Shown: piece after piece, positions 1 to 10,662 of the stretch
Position numbering within the stretch: the first letter of the stretch is position 1
Layout: the number at the start of each line of letters is the position of its first letter
Assembly: GCA_030278955.1 (NCBI GenBank)
Contig: JAOANR010000014.1
Coordinates: forward strand, 30,269,453-30,333,452
From: Hygrophila difformis
Taxonomy: Eukaryota; Streptophyta; Magnoliopsida; Lamiales; Acanthaceae
Reading direction: 5' to 3'
DNA length: 64,000 nt
Position numbers and translations under genes: made by a program
The notes under the pieces: model-generated
Told to the model about the DNA's origin: nothing
Databases searched by the model: none
What the model saw: only the letters and a program-made list of their open reading frames with translations

Positions 1-149
1 ATTATTTTATTTTAGAATTTTTGTGTAACAAAATCTTTTACCTTTGAATTAAAATGTTGTTGTCGTCCTCGTTGTTATTAAAGAGATGGACAATGAGAAA
101 AGATTCTGATCAATATAAATTGACTAATTTTTTCATTCACATTTAAATC

Positions 150-339
150 ATTTGAAAATTGGGGAGGGTGACTTAGTCAAAGTGGTCAGGGTCCTTGACT
201 TCCGACATTTGGGAGTTCGATTCTCCCCGGGCTCGCTATCCATTCCCTTTGTCTATTTGTAATTTGTGTGGCATGAACTCCCACCATTTATTTACTAGCT
301 GTATAGACTTTGCTCAGGAAAAAAAATTATTTGAAAATT
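150..339 (+). mobile_element. tRNA-derived SINE (copy A) with target duplication
   Basis: The body at 161-328 has an A-box-like stretch (GACTTAGTCAAAGTGGTCAG) and a B-box (GAGTTCGATTCTC, core GTTCGATTC), followed by a non-tRNA tail containing TTTGTAATTTGTGTGGCATG and ending in an A-rich run. It is bracketed by the direct repeat ATTTGAAAATT at 150-160 and 329-339, the target-site duplication. The tail is shared with copies at 5260, 35877 (minus strand), 38888 and 49546, so this is a repeated family and not a tRNA gene. It does not fold into a full tRNA cloverleaf that I can see. Confidence 0.8.
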
Positions 340-1411
340 ACTTTTACTTAATTCAATTTTGTAAGATAGGAACGAAGTATTTCATTCATTAAGTGTAGCA
401 CCCCCAATTAACGGTAGGATGGTACTAGCATGGATCGGTGTAGGTAGATGAGAATATCCAAAAGAGAACAATGAAGAAGACAACAAAGTTGATAACATCC
501 GAGACTACCTAGGTTGAATGATAGCTTTGGAATCGAATCCGATCAATCGAAACCGATCCCTTCCACTTCAAGCTCCGAAGAATGAATATAATCCAAGTGT
601 AATACCATGAATGGCTTAAAAAGAGCAAAACATATGCTGCTTACTACCGAGCCGATAACATCTACAGTAGCACCATATAATTCCATTGCTCCGAAAATGG
701 GGGTTTTACACCAAGTTATCCCGATCCTTGAATTGAGTGTTTAGCCGAATTAATTAACCACCAGGTGAAAGTGATTTGAATTTGTGTTTCTGTTTAACCA
801 TATTATATGTGTTTCACTACAAGAAATTCTGTTGGAAGATAAGGTGACGAAAAGAAAGACGAATGTCGCGGGCTAAAGCTTTGTCGCAGACATGGCTTCA
901 ATACATTGTTCGTCGCCTCGTGCGTCAAACGAGGAGCAAGATGACAAAATCATCTAACTCAACCATTGTTCATCTGCCGGAAATTTTTGGTGTTTATTTT
1001 TCCCTAACTGAAGCTACTTAATGAAGGATTGGGAACTTACATGATATGTGGTTGTATCTTACCTGTCTTATGCTAGGGAACCTAAATTATCTGGCCGGTT
1101 ATTAGCTGTTACGGTACGGCGATTCCGTTATGAAAATAGGGTGGTTAGATTCGTAGTAGAGGCCATCGAAGTCAGCTTTGTAAATTTCCGAATTGATCCT
1201 TCTTGGAAGTTGCGTACCTTGCTTACCTGGCCCGTTTTCAGCATTTGGCCCAACCTAACTGCGCGCATGCATGAGGCTGTAAAAAACACTACCCACTAGC
1301 AAAACACTTAATGCCCACTTGCGCAATTGTTTTTGGCTCAAGTGTTTTTCATAGCTTGCTCAATGAAAGTTGTTTTGTGCCATTCGCAAGATATTTGTTT
1401 TAAAAAAAACT

Positions 1412-1413
<2 letters not shown>
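340..1413. other. Non-coding upstream region, no recognisable gene
   Basis: No convincing coding sequence on either strand. Short open frames here lack recognisable domains and have no family resemblance I can identify. The stretch 400-780 has balanced composition and could be an old repeat fragment, but I cannot assign it. Confidence 0.5.
815..845 (+). mobile_element. Possible CACTA transposon end remnant
   Basis: The sequence begins CACTACAAGAAATT, the typical terminal motif of plant CACTA (CMC) elements. The complete CACTA element at 48038 starts CACTACAAGAAAATT. No partner end with a matching 3-bp duplication was found; the inverted motif ending at 3981 has different flanks. It is a remnant at best. 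Confidence 0.3.

Positions 1414-1442
<29 letters not shown>
1414..1442 (+). repeat. 29-base poly-G homopolymer
   Basis: An uninterrupted run of 29 G follows AAAAAAAACTCC and is followed by TGGGTT. Such a run can form G-quadruplexes and is a common site of sequencing or assembly error, so the length should be treated as uncertain. It lies about 670 bp upstream of the OSC start codon. Confidence 0.9.
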
Positions 1443-1793
1443 TGGGTTCGTATATATTTCTCTATATATAGTCCATTCTTTTATTGTAAAATAACACATT
1501 CTTCAACCAACTGAGTTCAACCCGTATGCATCAAATTCTTTAACTTCTTTGCATTCTCTCTTTCTCACACCCACTAGGGTGGAACTTCCTACAATCTTTT
1601 CCTTGCTGTTCATACGCACGATGAATCAATAATAACTATATCTACATGCATATATATCAATATATGACTACTAGACAGTGTTTGATTTTCTGGTTCTACT
1701 GAATTCTACTTCTTCATGGATACATGCAATTCTCCTAATATACTTATCGTACAGCATATATTTGTATAATTATATGTATACATATATCTTATA

Positions 1794-2048
1794 CTCCCTC
1801 CGTTACTTTTTAGTTGTTTCTTTCAGCTCAATTTCAATAACCAAGGTTTGCATTAATCAATTCATAAATTTACATTTTTACCCTTCAACTAAACTCATTT
1901 TTAATAAATATCAACAAATAGCATTTATGTAAAATGAAGGGCAATATAGTAAAAATATAGCATAACTATCTATAACTACCTAAAAATAATAACTATTTTG
2001 GAGCACTTTTTACTCTCTAAAAAGACAACTAAAAAGGAACACTTGTAA
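1794..2048. mobile_element. Stowaway-like MITE, degenerate
   Basis: The left end CTCCCTCCGTTACTTTTTAG follows a TA dinucleotide, as in plant Stowaway (Tc1/mariner) MITEs. The matching inverted sequence near 2020-2035 (ACAACTAAAAAG) mirrors CTTTTTAGTTGT of the left end, but the outermost right end has lost its GGAGGGAG. The interior is AT-rich. The right edge is approximate, and the element ends about 60 bp before the OSC start codon. Confidence 0.55.
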
Positions 2049-2108
2049 ATAGTAATATTTCTGAAAAGCTGATTCTGGCGGATCATACAGTGACAGAAGA
2101 TCGAAAGG

Positions 2109-5100
2109 ATGTGGAAGCTGAAAATTGCAGAAGGCAGCGGTCCATATTTGTACAGCACAAACAACTTTGTGGGGAGACAGACATGGGAGTATGATCCCAA
2201 CGGTGGAACCGATGAGGAGCGACAGACCTTTCAGAAAGCACGCGAGGAATACATTGAAAGAAAGAAAAAGGGATACCCCGCAAGTGCTGATCTCTTTACC
2301 AGAATACAGGTGCACCATAAACACTACGACAAGCTCATTTACTTATTGATTTGACACTAATTCTATTCTTTTTAAGACAATTAAGAAGTGCAACTCATGA
2401 TTTTTGACATACTATACTTCATTGATAACAACAGTGACATATATTAGGCGATGATGATCCCATTTGAAACACTATTTACGGGAAAATAAATACTCCAATA
2501 CTCACGTAACTTTCACTATTAGCCAATTTGGACCATAAAATATTTGATTAACCTAAATGGTTTTATAACTTTCATCTTTAGTAGAAATAGTCCTAAATGA
2601 ATTTAGTTTTCAATTTCAGGCCCTCCAACTTTGAAATAGTTTACTTTTACCCTAAAAGCTTTTAAGTTTTGCAATTTAATCCGCATTACACATTTATATA
2701 TCTAAAAGTGAGGACTAAACTGCGAAATTAGAATTTTTTTGGGATAAATTGAACAATTTAAAAGTTTAGGGGCCTAAAATTAAAAATTGAACGCATAATT
2801 TAGGACTATATATTTGAGCTAAAATATAATTAAAAGTTATAGGATCATTTGAGTCAATTAAATACTTGATGGACCAAATTAATTAATAATGAAACTTGAA
2901 CTATTTGGGGATTTATTCCCACTATTTACCCTTTCAGCCAGAAAATGATCTGAGTTCCACAATTTAATTTGATTTAATTTGACTCCTCTAAAGTCATATA
3001 TTTATATGTTTTTGATAGCGATATTAGGTCATCTCCAGCAATAAACTCTATTTTCCAGTCAACTCTACTCTATTTTTCAGTCCAGTTTACAGTTTTTTAC
3101 TTTTCATCTCCAACAATCAATTCTAAATTTCCCTCTATTTAAGAATATTCCATTTTGATTCTTTTTACTATTCATTTAATTTTTATCTATCAAATTAATA
3201 TATTATTTATATTTAAATATATATTATATTAAATTTTATAATTATTTTTTAAATACATATTTTTATTTTTTAGTTTAATTTTAAACTATATGTCTCCAAA
3301 ATGCTAACCTATGTGTTCAACATGTTAACCTATATGTCCAAAAGGTTAATCATATGTCCAAAATGCTAACCTATGTGTCCAAAATGCTAACCTATGTGTT
3401 CAAAATGTTAACCTATATGTCCAAAAGGTTAATCTATATGTCCAAAACTATAACCTATGTGTCCAAAATACTAACCTATGTGTTCAAAATATTAACCTAT
3501 ATGTCCAAATGTTAATTTAGTATAATGTTATTATATTTCTGTATTTTAATTTTAATGCAATATATTTCAATTTTATATTAATACAATATTTGTAATTGTT
3601 TCAATTATTTAATAAAGAAAAAACAGAAAATAAGAAAACAATATTTAATAAAAGAAAAATAGAAAATAAGATTACAAGGAAAAAAAAAAGTTGGAAAAGC
3701 GGAATACCGCTGGCTACAGTGCCCCGCTACAAATGGCGGGGCACTATTCACACCACATCATAATGGCGTCCCGTTTGCAGTCTGGCGATCGTTGCTGGAG
3801 TAATTGTGGACTGTGAATTGGCGTCAGACGTCATTTTCATGTTGCTGCTGGAGATGCTCTTAGTATACATTTCTATATTTTGATGACCTTATATTCATTT
3901 TAATTAATATATATCCCCCATTAATTTATGTATTAATATAGTTTTTCTTTGATTGTTCCCCCTTAACTAATTTCTTGTAGTGAAAATTTGAAATTACACA
4001 TATATATGTTGAAGTATATATAGACAGTACTGTGTATATATATATATTTTCAAATTTCAACTGGTACATACATGGATTATACTCTAATATTTTTATTGTA
4101 ATTTGCATGTGATAGGAATTCAACTTGTAGTACAGTAATATTTTTTTGTTTATCCATAAATGAATCAATACGTTGGCGGTTGGTCCACATAATAAATTAG
4201 GATTAACATTTTTTTTCATCTCTTCATACCATTAATTGGGAATTTAGTTCATTCATTTTGCTAATTACTAAATCTATTATTCAAGTACATTAATCCAACT
4301 TATTTAGTCATTTTACTAATAATCCTAGTATCTACAATACTATTTAAACAGAAACCTTTGTGCCTCACGTTTTTTTTTTTAAAAAAAAACAGTTGATCCA
4401 CCTAATTATCAATATGAAAATAATATAAACAATAATTACACATAAAAATACTCCATCTAGCAAAGGTATTTATTAATCAGTAGATTCATCTCTCTTTGTT
4501 CGCTAAATATGGGTATATATGGAGAGGACTCATAATTCCAAATAAATAGAAGTATATTAATCGCTTTAGTGAATGAACATAATAGTGCATCAATTACTAC
4601 ATATTTTTGCTTGGGTTTTAGATATGGTGCTGAATTGGTGATATGTGTTGATGTGCTCACCTTATGAAGTGTGTGTGGTGTGTTTTAATGAGATGTGAGT
4701 TGGATGTTTAATGTTATTTGGGTTGTATAAAAACCCTCAACACATACAAAACACTCATTTAGCATAGCACATACAAAGTTCATTTTGCTTTGGAACTGTT
4801 TTCTCCTATAGATGATTTCATATTTTGAATGTATATATATGGCATTTTTCAGCTTGTAAGAGAGAGTGGGATTGATTTATTGAGCACACCGCCCGTCAGA
4901 GTTGGAGTCGATGAACATATAACACATGAAACAGTGACGATTGCGGTGAAGAAAGGTGTTCGGCTGCACCGCGCAATCCAAGCAAGCGATGGGCATTGGC
5001 CAGCTGAAAATGGAGGGCCTCTGTTTTTCACTCCTCCACTTGTAAGAACTCATGAACTCCGAAATCTTTTCCCTCCAACATATAAAAAATATTAGTTGGA

Positions 5101-8100
5101 AAAATAATATAAAACTATTACTAGGCATTGTTGACAAATGTTTGTAACAAAATTTTGGGTCGTCCATAGTAGAAAAGATGGGTTTTCCTGCAATACTAGG
5201 CATCGTTGATAAATCTTTTTAACAAAATGATACATAAATTTAACAAAAGGCTTATAATGGGGATCACTGGATCAGGACTTAGCCCAAGTGGTTAAGTCCA
5301 TACACTTCCAGCGGAAGGTCGGAGGTTCGATCCCCACCCGCCCCATATCCCTTATTTTTATTCTTTGTAATTTGTGTGGCATGGGCTCCCACCACCCTTT
5401 CCCACGACTTTGTAATTTGTGTGGCATGGGCTCCCACCACCCTTTCCCAGGACTTCAATGGCTCATCCCAAAAAAAACAAAAGGGTTATAATGTCACACA
5501 GATCATTAATTTCATTAATGATGTTGGTTCACAGATCATTGCCTTGTATATAAGTGGAGCAATCAACACTGTTTTAACAACGGAGCACAAAAAGGAGATG
5601 GTTCGCTATATATACAATCAACAGGTGCTTATTACAGAATCTATCATGACATTAATCTCCGTTTTTGTATTAAATTGTGCAACAATAATCATCGCTTCTA
5701 TAATAAGTTAATTAATGGATGAGGTGCAGAATGAAGATGGAGGATGGGGATTTTACGTCGAAGGGCACAGCACAATGATAGGCTCGGCACTGAGCTATGT
5801 TGCGCTACGTTTACTTGGAGAAGGAGTCGATGAAAATTGCGCTATCACAAGAGGCCGGAAGTGGCTCCTTGATCACGGTGGAGCTATTAGAATTTCGTCA
5901 TGGGGAAAGTTATACCTTTCGGTAATTTTCACATTTTTGTATACTAGAACTAGAAACTAGCTATATATATATATATATATATATATAGAGGGAACACAAC
6001 TAAAATAGTCCTCTCCATATACCTTAATTTCAATTTGGTCCTTATTTTATCACTAATTTCATTGAAAGCCTATATGGTAAACACAACTGCATTCGTCCTT
6101 ACCCAACTCAGTCATCAATGAATTGATATGGGATCTATGTAAATAGTCCGGAAAAATAACCCATATGGTCCCTTAACTTTGCCAGATTTCGCAATCAGTC
6201 CCACAACTTTTGAATTAATACAATCCGTCCACTAAGTTTATTAATTTTAGCACAATCCGTCCCATATACTCAATTTGCCTCCATTTGTACTCAATTTGCC
6301 TCCATTTGTACTCAATTTGTATGGGACGGTATGGGAAAATGGAGTACAAATGGAGGCAAATTGAGTATATGGGACGGATTGTGCTAAAATTAATAAACTT
6401 AGTGGACGGATTGTGTTAATTCAAAAGTTGTGGGACAGATTGCGAAATCCGGCAAAGTTAAGGGACCATATGGGTTAATTTTCCGTAAATAGTCCTGTTC
6501 ATGTAAGTTTCACTGTTACCCAATTTAGTCCATAAAGTTTAGGGGTCTAAAATTAAATATAAAATGCATTTGAGACTATTTTGCCTAAAATATGAAAGTT
6601 ATAGGACCATTTGAGATAATTAAATATTTTATGGACCAAATTAGTTAACAGTGAAACTTACAGGACTATTTGGATATTTACTCCCGCGTAATGTGCTGGC
6701 ACGATGCCTTTTGTGATTTTTGGTATTTCTCTTACAATCTCATCAACAACTTCCTTAATGACTTACCAATCACAAATATGTACCGCTCATCACTTCTTTT
6801 ACCAACCAAAATTTGGGATTTACCAAACAATTTTTTGGTCATTAAAATGATGGCAAATTCATTTAGTGTTTTAGGAGCTAAAACTTCTGAAACCTCCAAA
6901 AGAGTCTGACTAGTACTGTATGATTGACAAATTATAATTAACAATTTTTATACAATAGGTGCTTGGAGTGTATGATTGGGAAGGCTGCAATCCAGTTCCA
7001 CCAGAATTCTGGCTTTTTCCTTCATATTTACCATTTCATCCAGGTTAACCAATTTCATCATATAATGAGGATGTTTGGGAGTCAGCGGATCCGCCAGCAG
7101 ATAGCAGATTCGGAGAGAGAACTGTGAGACAATATGCTCTTCCAATATGCTGTATGCTGGCCAATATGCTGTCATCCAAACAACCCCAATATATATATAT
7201 ATATATATATCTTATATCAACTACCCTCCTTCAATATATTATTAATGTACACTAGTCATGTGTTTGATTGTTGGAATTCATCAAGACATCTTCATGTAAT
7301 GAATATTTCAGGGAAAATGTGGTGTTATTGTCGGACAACTTACATGCCCATGTCGTATCTCTATGGACGAAAATACCACGGGCCACTCACGGATCTTGTT
7401 TTATCTTTGAGACAAGAAATACACATTAAACCTTATGATCAGCTCGACTGGAATAGGGCTCGTCATGATAGTTGTAAGGTAGGAACATATTTCCCACGAA
7501 TCTAAGACCGAAATTCTTTTCATCAATTTTTAGTTTCATAAAAATCTGTGCATCGCGTACAATCTTGCTTCTTCATTGCAGGAAGATGTCTACTATGAGC
7601 ACACCTTCATACAAGATCTGCTATGGGATACTCTCCACTATTTGACGGAACCAATTATGAGAGTTTGGCCATTGAATAAGATTCGACAAAAAGCTCTGGA
7701 TAAATCAATCAAGCTCATGCGCTATGGAGCTGAAGAAACCAGATATATTACCATAGGATGCGTGGAAAAGGTAAGATCAGAAGAAAATAAAATAAAAATT
7801 GGTCCTCTAATTAATTGTACTTATACCCTTTTAAAATAATCGTTACAGAGTGTTTGCACAAATAGTTTTAAAAGAGTAGTTAAAATATACTACTACTTCC
7901 TTCCGTATTTTAATATTTGATAATTTTTCTTTTTCTGCAAGGTTTTTAACAAAACATTAATTTCATCACAGTCTCTTCTTTTCTAGCTTGTATCTCTTGT
8001 TCAGCCAAAAAAAATTCCTCACAGTCACACTCTCTGTCAGACTCCACTCTCTCTTCTACTTTCCAAATTTCAATTTTTTCTTTTTTTTTTGGTTTTTAAA

Positions 8101-8891
8101 TAGGAAATATGGAAAATAAGCATTAATTTAATGGCGGGGAGTGAAATAATTTGCTCAGTTTGGTTCATAGAAAAATTATTTCTCTTCTCTCCACCAAATG
8201 GAAATTATATATAGCTTAATTATTTAACAACATGCATGTGCAATTGGACAATTTTATAGTATATACAAAAGCTAGTTGTTAATGTAGAGCCTGCAAATGA
8301 TGTCGTGGTGGGCACACGATCCAAATGGAGAGGAATTCAAGTATCACTTAGCCAGGGTCCCTGACTATTTATGGCTTGCTGAAGACGGTATGAAAATGCA
8401 GGTATATTTCTTACATCACTCTTGGAAGAAAATAAATCAGAACCATGATCGAAAAGATAATACCAACACTTGTTTGTAATGATGCAACTGCAGAGTTTTG
8501 GGAGTCAATTATGGGATTGTACATTCGCCACCCAAGCAATACTTTCAACTGGATTAGTGGACGAGTACAAAGATTGTCTCAAGAAAGCTAATTTCTTTAT
8601 TAAAGAATCTCAGGTTTGTTCCACCTAATAATTTTTGCTTCTTTTGATAACAATTATCTGAAAAGATTTTATGGAAAACAATCACTTGTATCTAAAAAAA
8701 AAAATTATGTCTTGTCCATATAACTTGTTTACCCACAAGCTCAGTTTAAAATTCTTGTGGGGTGTAGATAAAGGAAAATCCAAGAGGGGACTTTAAAAGC
8801 ATGTATCGTCATATAAGTAAAGGTGCATGGACTTTCTCAGACCAAGATCATGGATGGGCTGTATCGGATTGCACCGCTGAAGCCCTTAAGG

Positions 8892-8923
<32 letters not shown>

Positions 8924-10662
8924 CATTCTCTAATTAGTTATTTATATATTTAATCTAATAATATTATAATTAATGCCATTTAATTTTTAATTATTCTAGT
9001 GCCTCCTCATGTTCTCACAAATGCCAAAGGAAATTGTGGGAGAAAAAATCGATGTTGAAAGGATGTACGATGCTGTAAATACACTTCTATATTTGCAAGT
9101 AAGATTTTCCTCCACATCTGGATTCAGCCAACTTCATTTCGGCACAAACTAATTTATTTCAAGATGTAATGTAATGGTTATGCTGATACTGTGACCAGAG
9201 TCCTGAGAGCGGAGGTTTCAGCGCCTGGGAACCCGCAAATCCTCAACCATACCAGGTGTGCATCTCGTGCAACCTAGTCCGATAATTATCGCATTAATTA
9301 CCGTACCGCGTTCTAATCGAGTAAAGTGGACATGTGATTATCACTTGAAGTAAACATATACCATATATGCTTAGTGGGTTCACAAACCAATGTCGAACAT
9401 ACAGCATTTGATTTCCTACTTCCTAGCCTCTTTTTCTTTCCCTGAATTGCTTATATTGGAAATAAATTTCAGGTTTTGAATCCCTCAGAAATATTTGCAG
9501 ATATTGTTTCCGAGAAAGAGTAAGACTACTGACCAATTTCAATAAAAAAATCGAACTACATTTTATGGAAAATAATGAATTGTACATATGTGGAATCACT
9601 AATGAATTTTTCGTCTAGCCATGTCGATTGCACTGCTTCGATAATTCACGCCCTTGTATTATTCAATCGTATGCACCCCCAACACCGTGGGAAGGAGATT
9701 GAAATCTCTGTGGCGAAGGCTGTGCGCTTTCTTGAAGGGCAGCAATGGCAAGATGGTTCCTGGTGCAAATCTTTTTCAATTTGTCTTTTTTGGTGAACAT
9801 CTTTTAGGATATATTGGAAGTGTTCCTAATATATATAGCACGCAACCAGGTACGGTTACTGGGGAATTTGCTTCATATATGGCACATACTTTGCACTTAA
9901 TGGATTAGCTGGAGCAGGAAAGACATATGAGAACAACCAAGCGGTTCGCAAAGGGGTGAACTTCTTATTGCAAACTCAGAATGAAGAAGGGGGATGGGGC
10001 GAAAGCGGTGAATCCTGTACAAGCATGGTATACAATTAATTTTCCATATTGTCCCTCATTATTGAGACGAGATCTTAATAACATATCTGTTTGACCTTAT
10101 TGATAGAAATACACTCCATTGAAAGGAAACCGCACAAATTATGTGCAGACATCATGGGCAATGCTTGGTCTAATGCGTGGGGGACAGGTTAGCATTCTAG
10201 TTAACTAAGGCGAAATAATACATCTGCCTTAGCCATGTTTTGCCCTTTATCTAGAAAATGCCCAATCTATCTCATAACTTGTTACATGGTCTCATCATAT
10301 AATACCTCTGTTTGAAAATCTCATTAACTTCTCATAATTTTGTTGTTTTCGTAGATGGGGCGAGATCCTGCTCCTCTGCATGCAGCAGCAAGATTATTGA
10401 TTAATGCTCAAATGGATGATGGAGGATTCCCTCAGCAGGTATAGAACTTTCTATCCTTATTGTAGCCACGACAACGTAACAATTCTTTGTTCAACAATCA
10501 ATTATTAACAATAAGAACTAATTTTTTGAATATTGATTATTGAAGGAAATCACTGGTGTAGTGATGAAGAACTGCAAGTTGCATTACACACTGTACAGAA
10601 ATGTATTCCCATTGTGGGCACTGGCAGAGTATCGCAAACGCGTATGGCCCTCGTGCTTTTGA
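2109..10662 (+). CDS. Oxidosqualene cyclase (triterpene synthase), intact 18-exon gene
   Basis: The gene encodes a 758-residue protein of the plant OSC family, which cyclises 2,3-oxidosqualene to triterpene alcohols on the ER membrane. The N-terminus (MWKLKIAEG, then [18 protein letters not shown]) matches the canonical OSC start, which fixes the start codon. The C-terminus ends in the family's AEYRKRV followed by WPSCF. The catalytic acid motif DCTAE is at residues 483-487. The product-determining MWCYCR motif is at 255-260 with Trp256; this Trp is typical of beta-amyrin-type synthases, whereas classical lupeol synthases have Leu there. QW-type repeats are visible ([15 protein letters not shown], the QSPESGG segment, [19 protein letters not shown]). 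No stop or frameshift interrupts the spliced frame. The product cannot be fixed from sequence alone: beta-amyrin, mixed amyrins or another dammarenyl-route triterpene are possible. No triterpene-modifying enzyme gene is adjacent. Confidence 0.93.
2470..2929. mobile_element. Foldback (palindromic) MITE in OSC intron 1, 10-bp TSD
   Basis: The element 2480-2919 starts GGGAAAATAAATAC and ends with an inverted counterpart (GGGGATTTATTCCC). Inner arm sequences also mirror each other, for example GCCAATTTGGACCATAAA near 2522 and its inverted match near 2870. It is flanked by the direct repeat CACTATTTAC at 2470-2479 and 2920-2929. A 9-11 bp duplication is typical of Mutator-like (MULE) elements. There is no coding capacity. 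Confidence 0.7.
3024..3862. mobile_element. PIF/Harbinger-like non-autonomous element in OSC intron 1
   Basis: The termini GGTCATCTCCAGCA at 3027 and its inverted partner TGCTGGAGATGCTC ending at 3859 form an imperfect 14-bp terminal inverted repeat. Both are flanked by TTA (3024-3026 and 3860-3862), the target duplication expected for PIF/Harbinger transposons. The interior is AT-rich, has no transposase, and contains a minisatellite at about 3290-3515 and a short GC-rich block near 3700-3800. Confidence 0.65.
3290..3515 (+). repeat. Minisatellite of roughly 19-21 bp units
   Basis: About eleven tandem copies of a unit like CCTATGTGTCCAAAATGCTA occur, with variants GTGTTC/ATGTCC and AATGTTA/AAAGGTTA. 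It lies wholly within the Harbinger-like element, in OSC intron 1. Confidence 0.8.
5242..5493 (+). mobile_element. tRNA-derived SINE (copy B) in OSC intron 2
   Basis: The body at about 5260-5475 has an A-box-like GACTTAGCCCAAGTGGTTAAG and a B-box GAGGTTCGATCCCC, then the family tail and an A run. The direct repeat AACAAAAGG(C/G)TTATAATG flanks it at 5242-5259 and 5476-5493. The tail contains an extra tandem copy of about 45 bp (from CTTTGTAATTTGTGTGGCAT) that the equivalent SINE in OSC copy 2 (38888-39052) lacks. The insertion predates the OSC duplication because both copies share it at the same site. Confidence 0.85.
5962..5987 (+). repeat. (TA)n microsatellite in OSC intron 4
   Basis: Thirteen TA repeats start 40 bp after the exon 4 donor. 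Similar TA runs lie in intron 5 (about 7191-7210) and intron 10 (about 8897-8923). Confidence 0.9.
6139..6495. mobile_element. Near-perfect palindromic MITE in OSC intron 4, 11-bp TSD
   Basis: The element 6150-6484 (335 bp) consists of two arms of about 150 bp in inverted orientation. The left arm starts GGAAAAATAACCCATATGGT; the inverted right end reads GGAAAATTAACCCATATGGT. Complementarity continues through blocks such as CAATCCGTCC and TTGGACGGATTG-like partners to a short loop near 6315-6330. The direct repeat GTAAATAGTCC flanks it at 6139-6149 and 6485-6495. It is non-coding and would be transcribed as a hairpin within the OSC pre-mRNA. Confidence 0.8.
6496..6685. mobile_element. Older foldback element hosting the palindromic MITE
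   Basis: The sequence after the palindrome (CATGTAAGTTTCACTGTTAC and CCAATTTAGTCCATAAA) has inverted matches at 6625-6670 (TTATGGACCAAATTAGTTAA and CAGTGAAACTTACAGGACTA). This looks like a second foldback whose left end was split by insertion of the 6150-6484 element. Its left boundary is approximate. Confidence 0.5.
7771..8287. other. OSC intron 7, AT-rich, nothing recognised
   Basis: The 517-bp intron between exons 7 and 8 is AT- and pyrimidine-rich with T runs around 8070-8095. There is no open frame or repeat structure that I can assign. Confidence 0.6.

Larger units (their letters stand above)
2109..10662 (+). other. Exon map of the OSC gene
   Basis: Exons: 2109-2309, 4853-5041, 5535-5624, 5730-5921, 6959-7043, 7312-7478, 7582-7770, 8288-8401, 8494-8613, 8768-8890, 9000-9098, 9199-9255, 9473-9519, 9619-9762, 9850-10027, 10107-10187, 10355-10438, 10546-10662 (stop TGA). 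Every intron is GT-AG. All introns are phase 0 except intron 5 (phase 1) and introns 13 and 14 (phase 2). Lengths sum to 2277 bp. Boundaries were set by matching the translation to the OSC family pattern and requiring GT-AG with continuous frame. Intron 1 (2.5 kb), intron 4 (1.0 kb), intron 7 (0.5 kb) and intron 2 (0.5 kb) are the longest; introns 1, 2 and 4 contain TEs. Confidence 0.9.

Noticed and set aside
815..3981. A complete CACTA element carrying OSC exon 1
   Set aside because: The flanking triplets (TTT and AAA) do not form a target duplication, and the OSC gene is collinear with its family here.
5260..5475. tRNA gene candidates (A/B boxes) at the SINE heads
   Set aside because: A-box and B-box are present, but the sequence continues into a common SINE tail with A run and target duplications, and no complete cloverleaf is apparent.
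2109..10662. Assigning the OSC as beta-amyrin synthase outright
   Set aside because: Trp256 supports it, but alpha/beta-amyrin and other synthases share MWCYCR and the N-terminal half is divergent; only the family is claimed.
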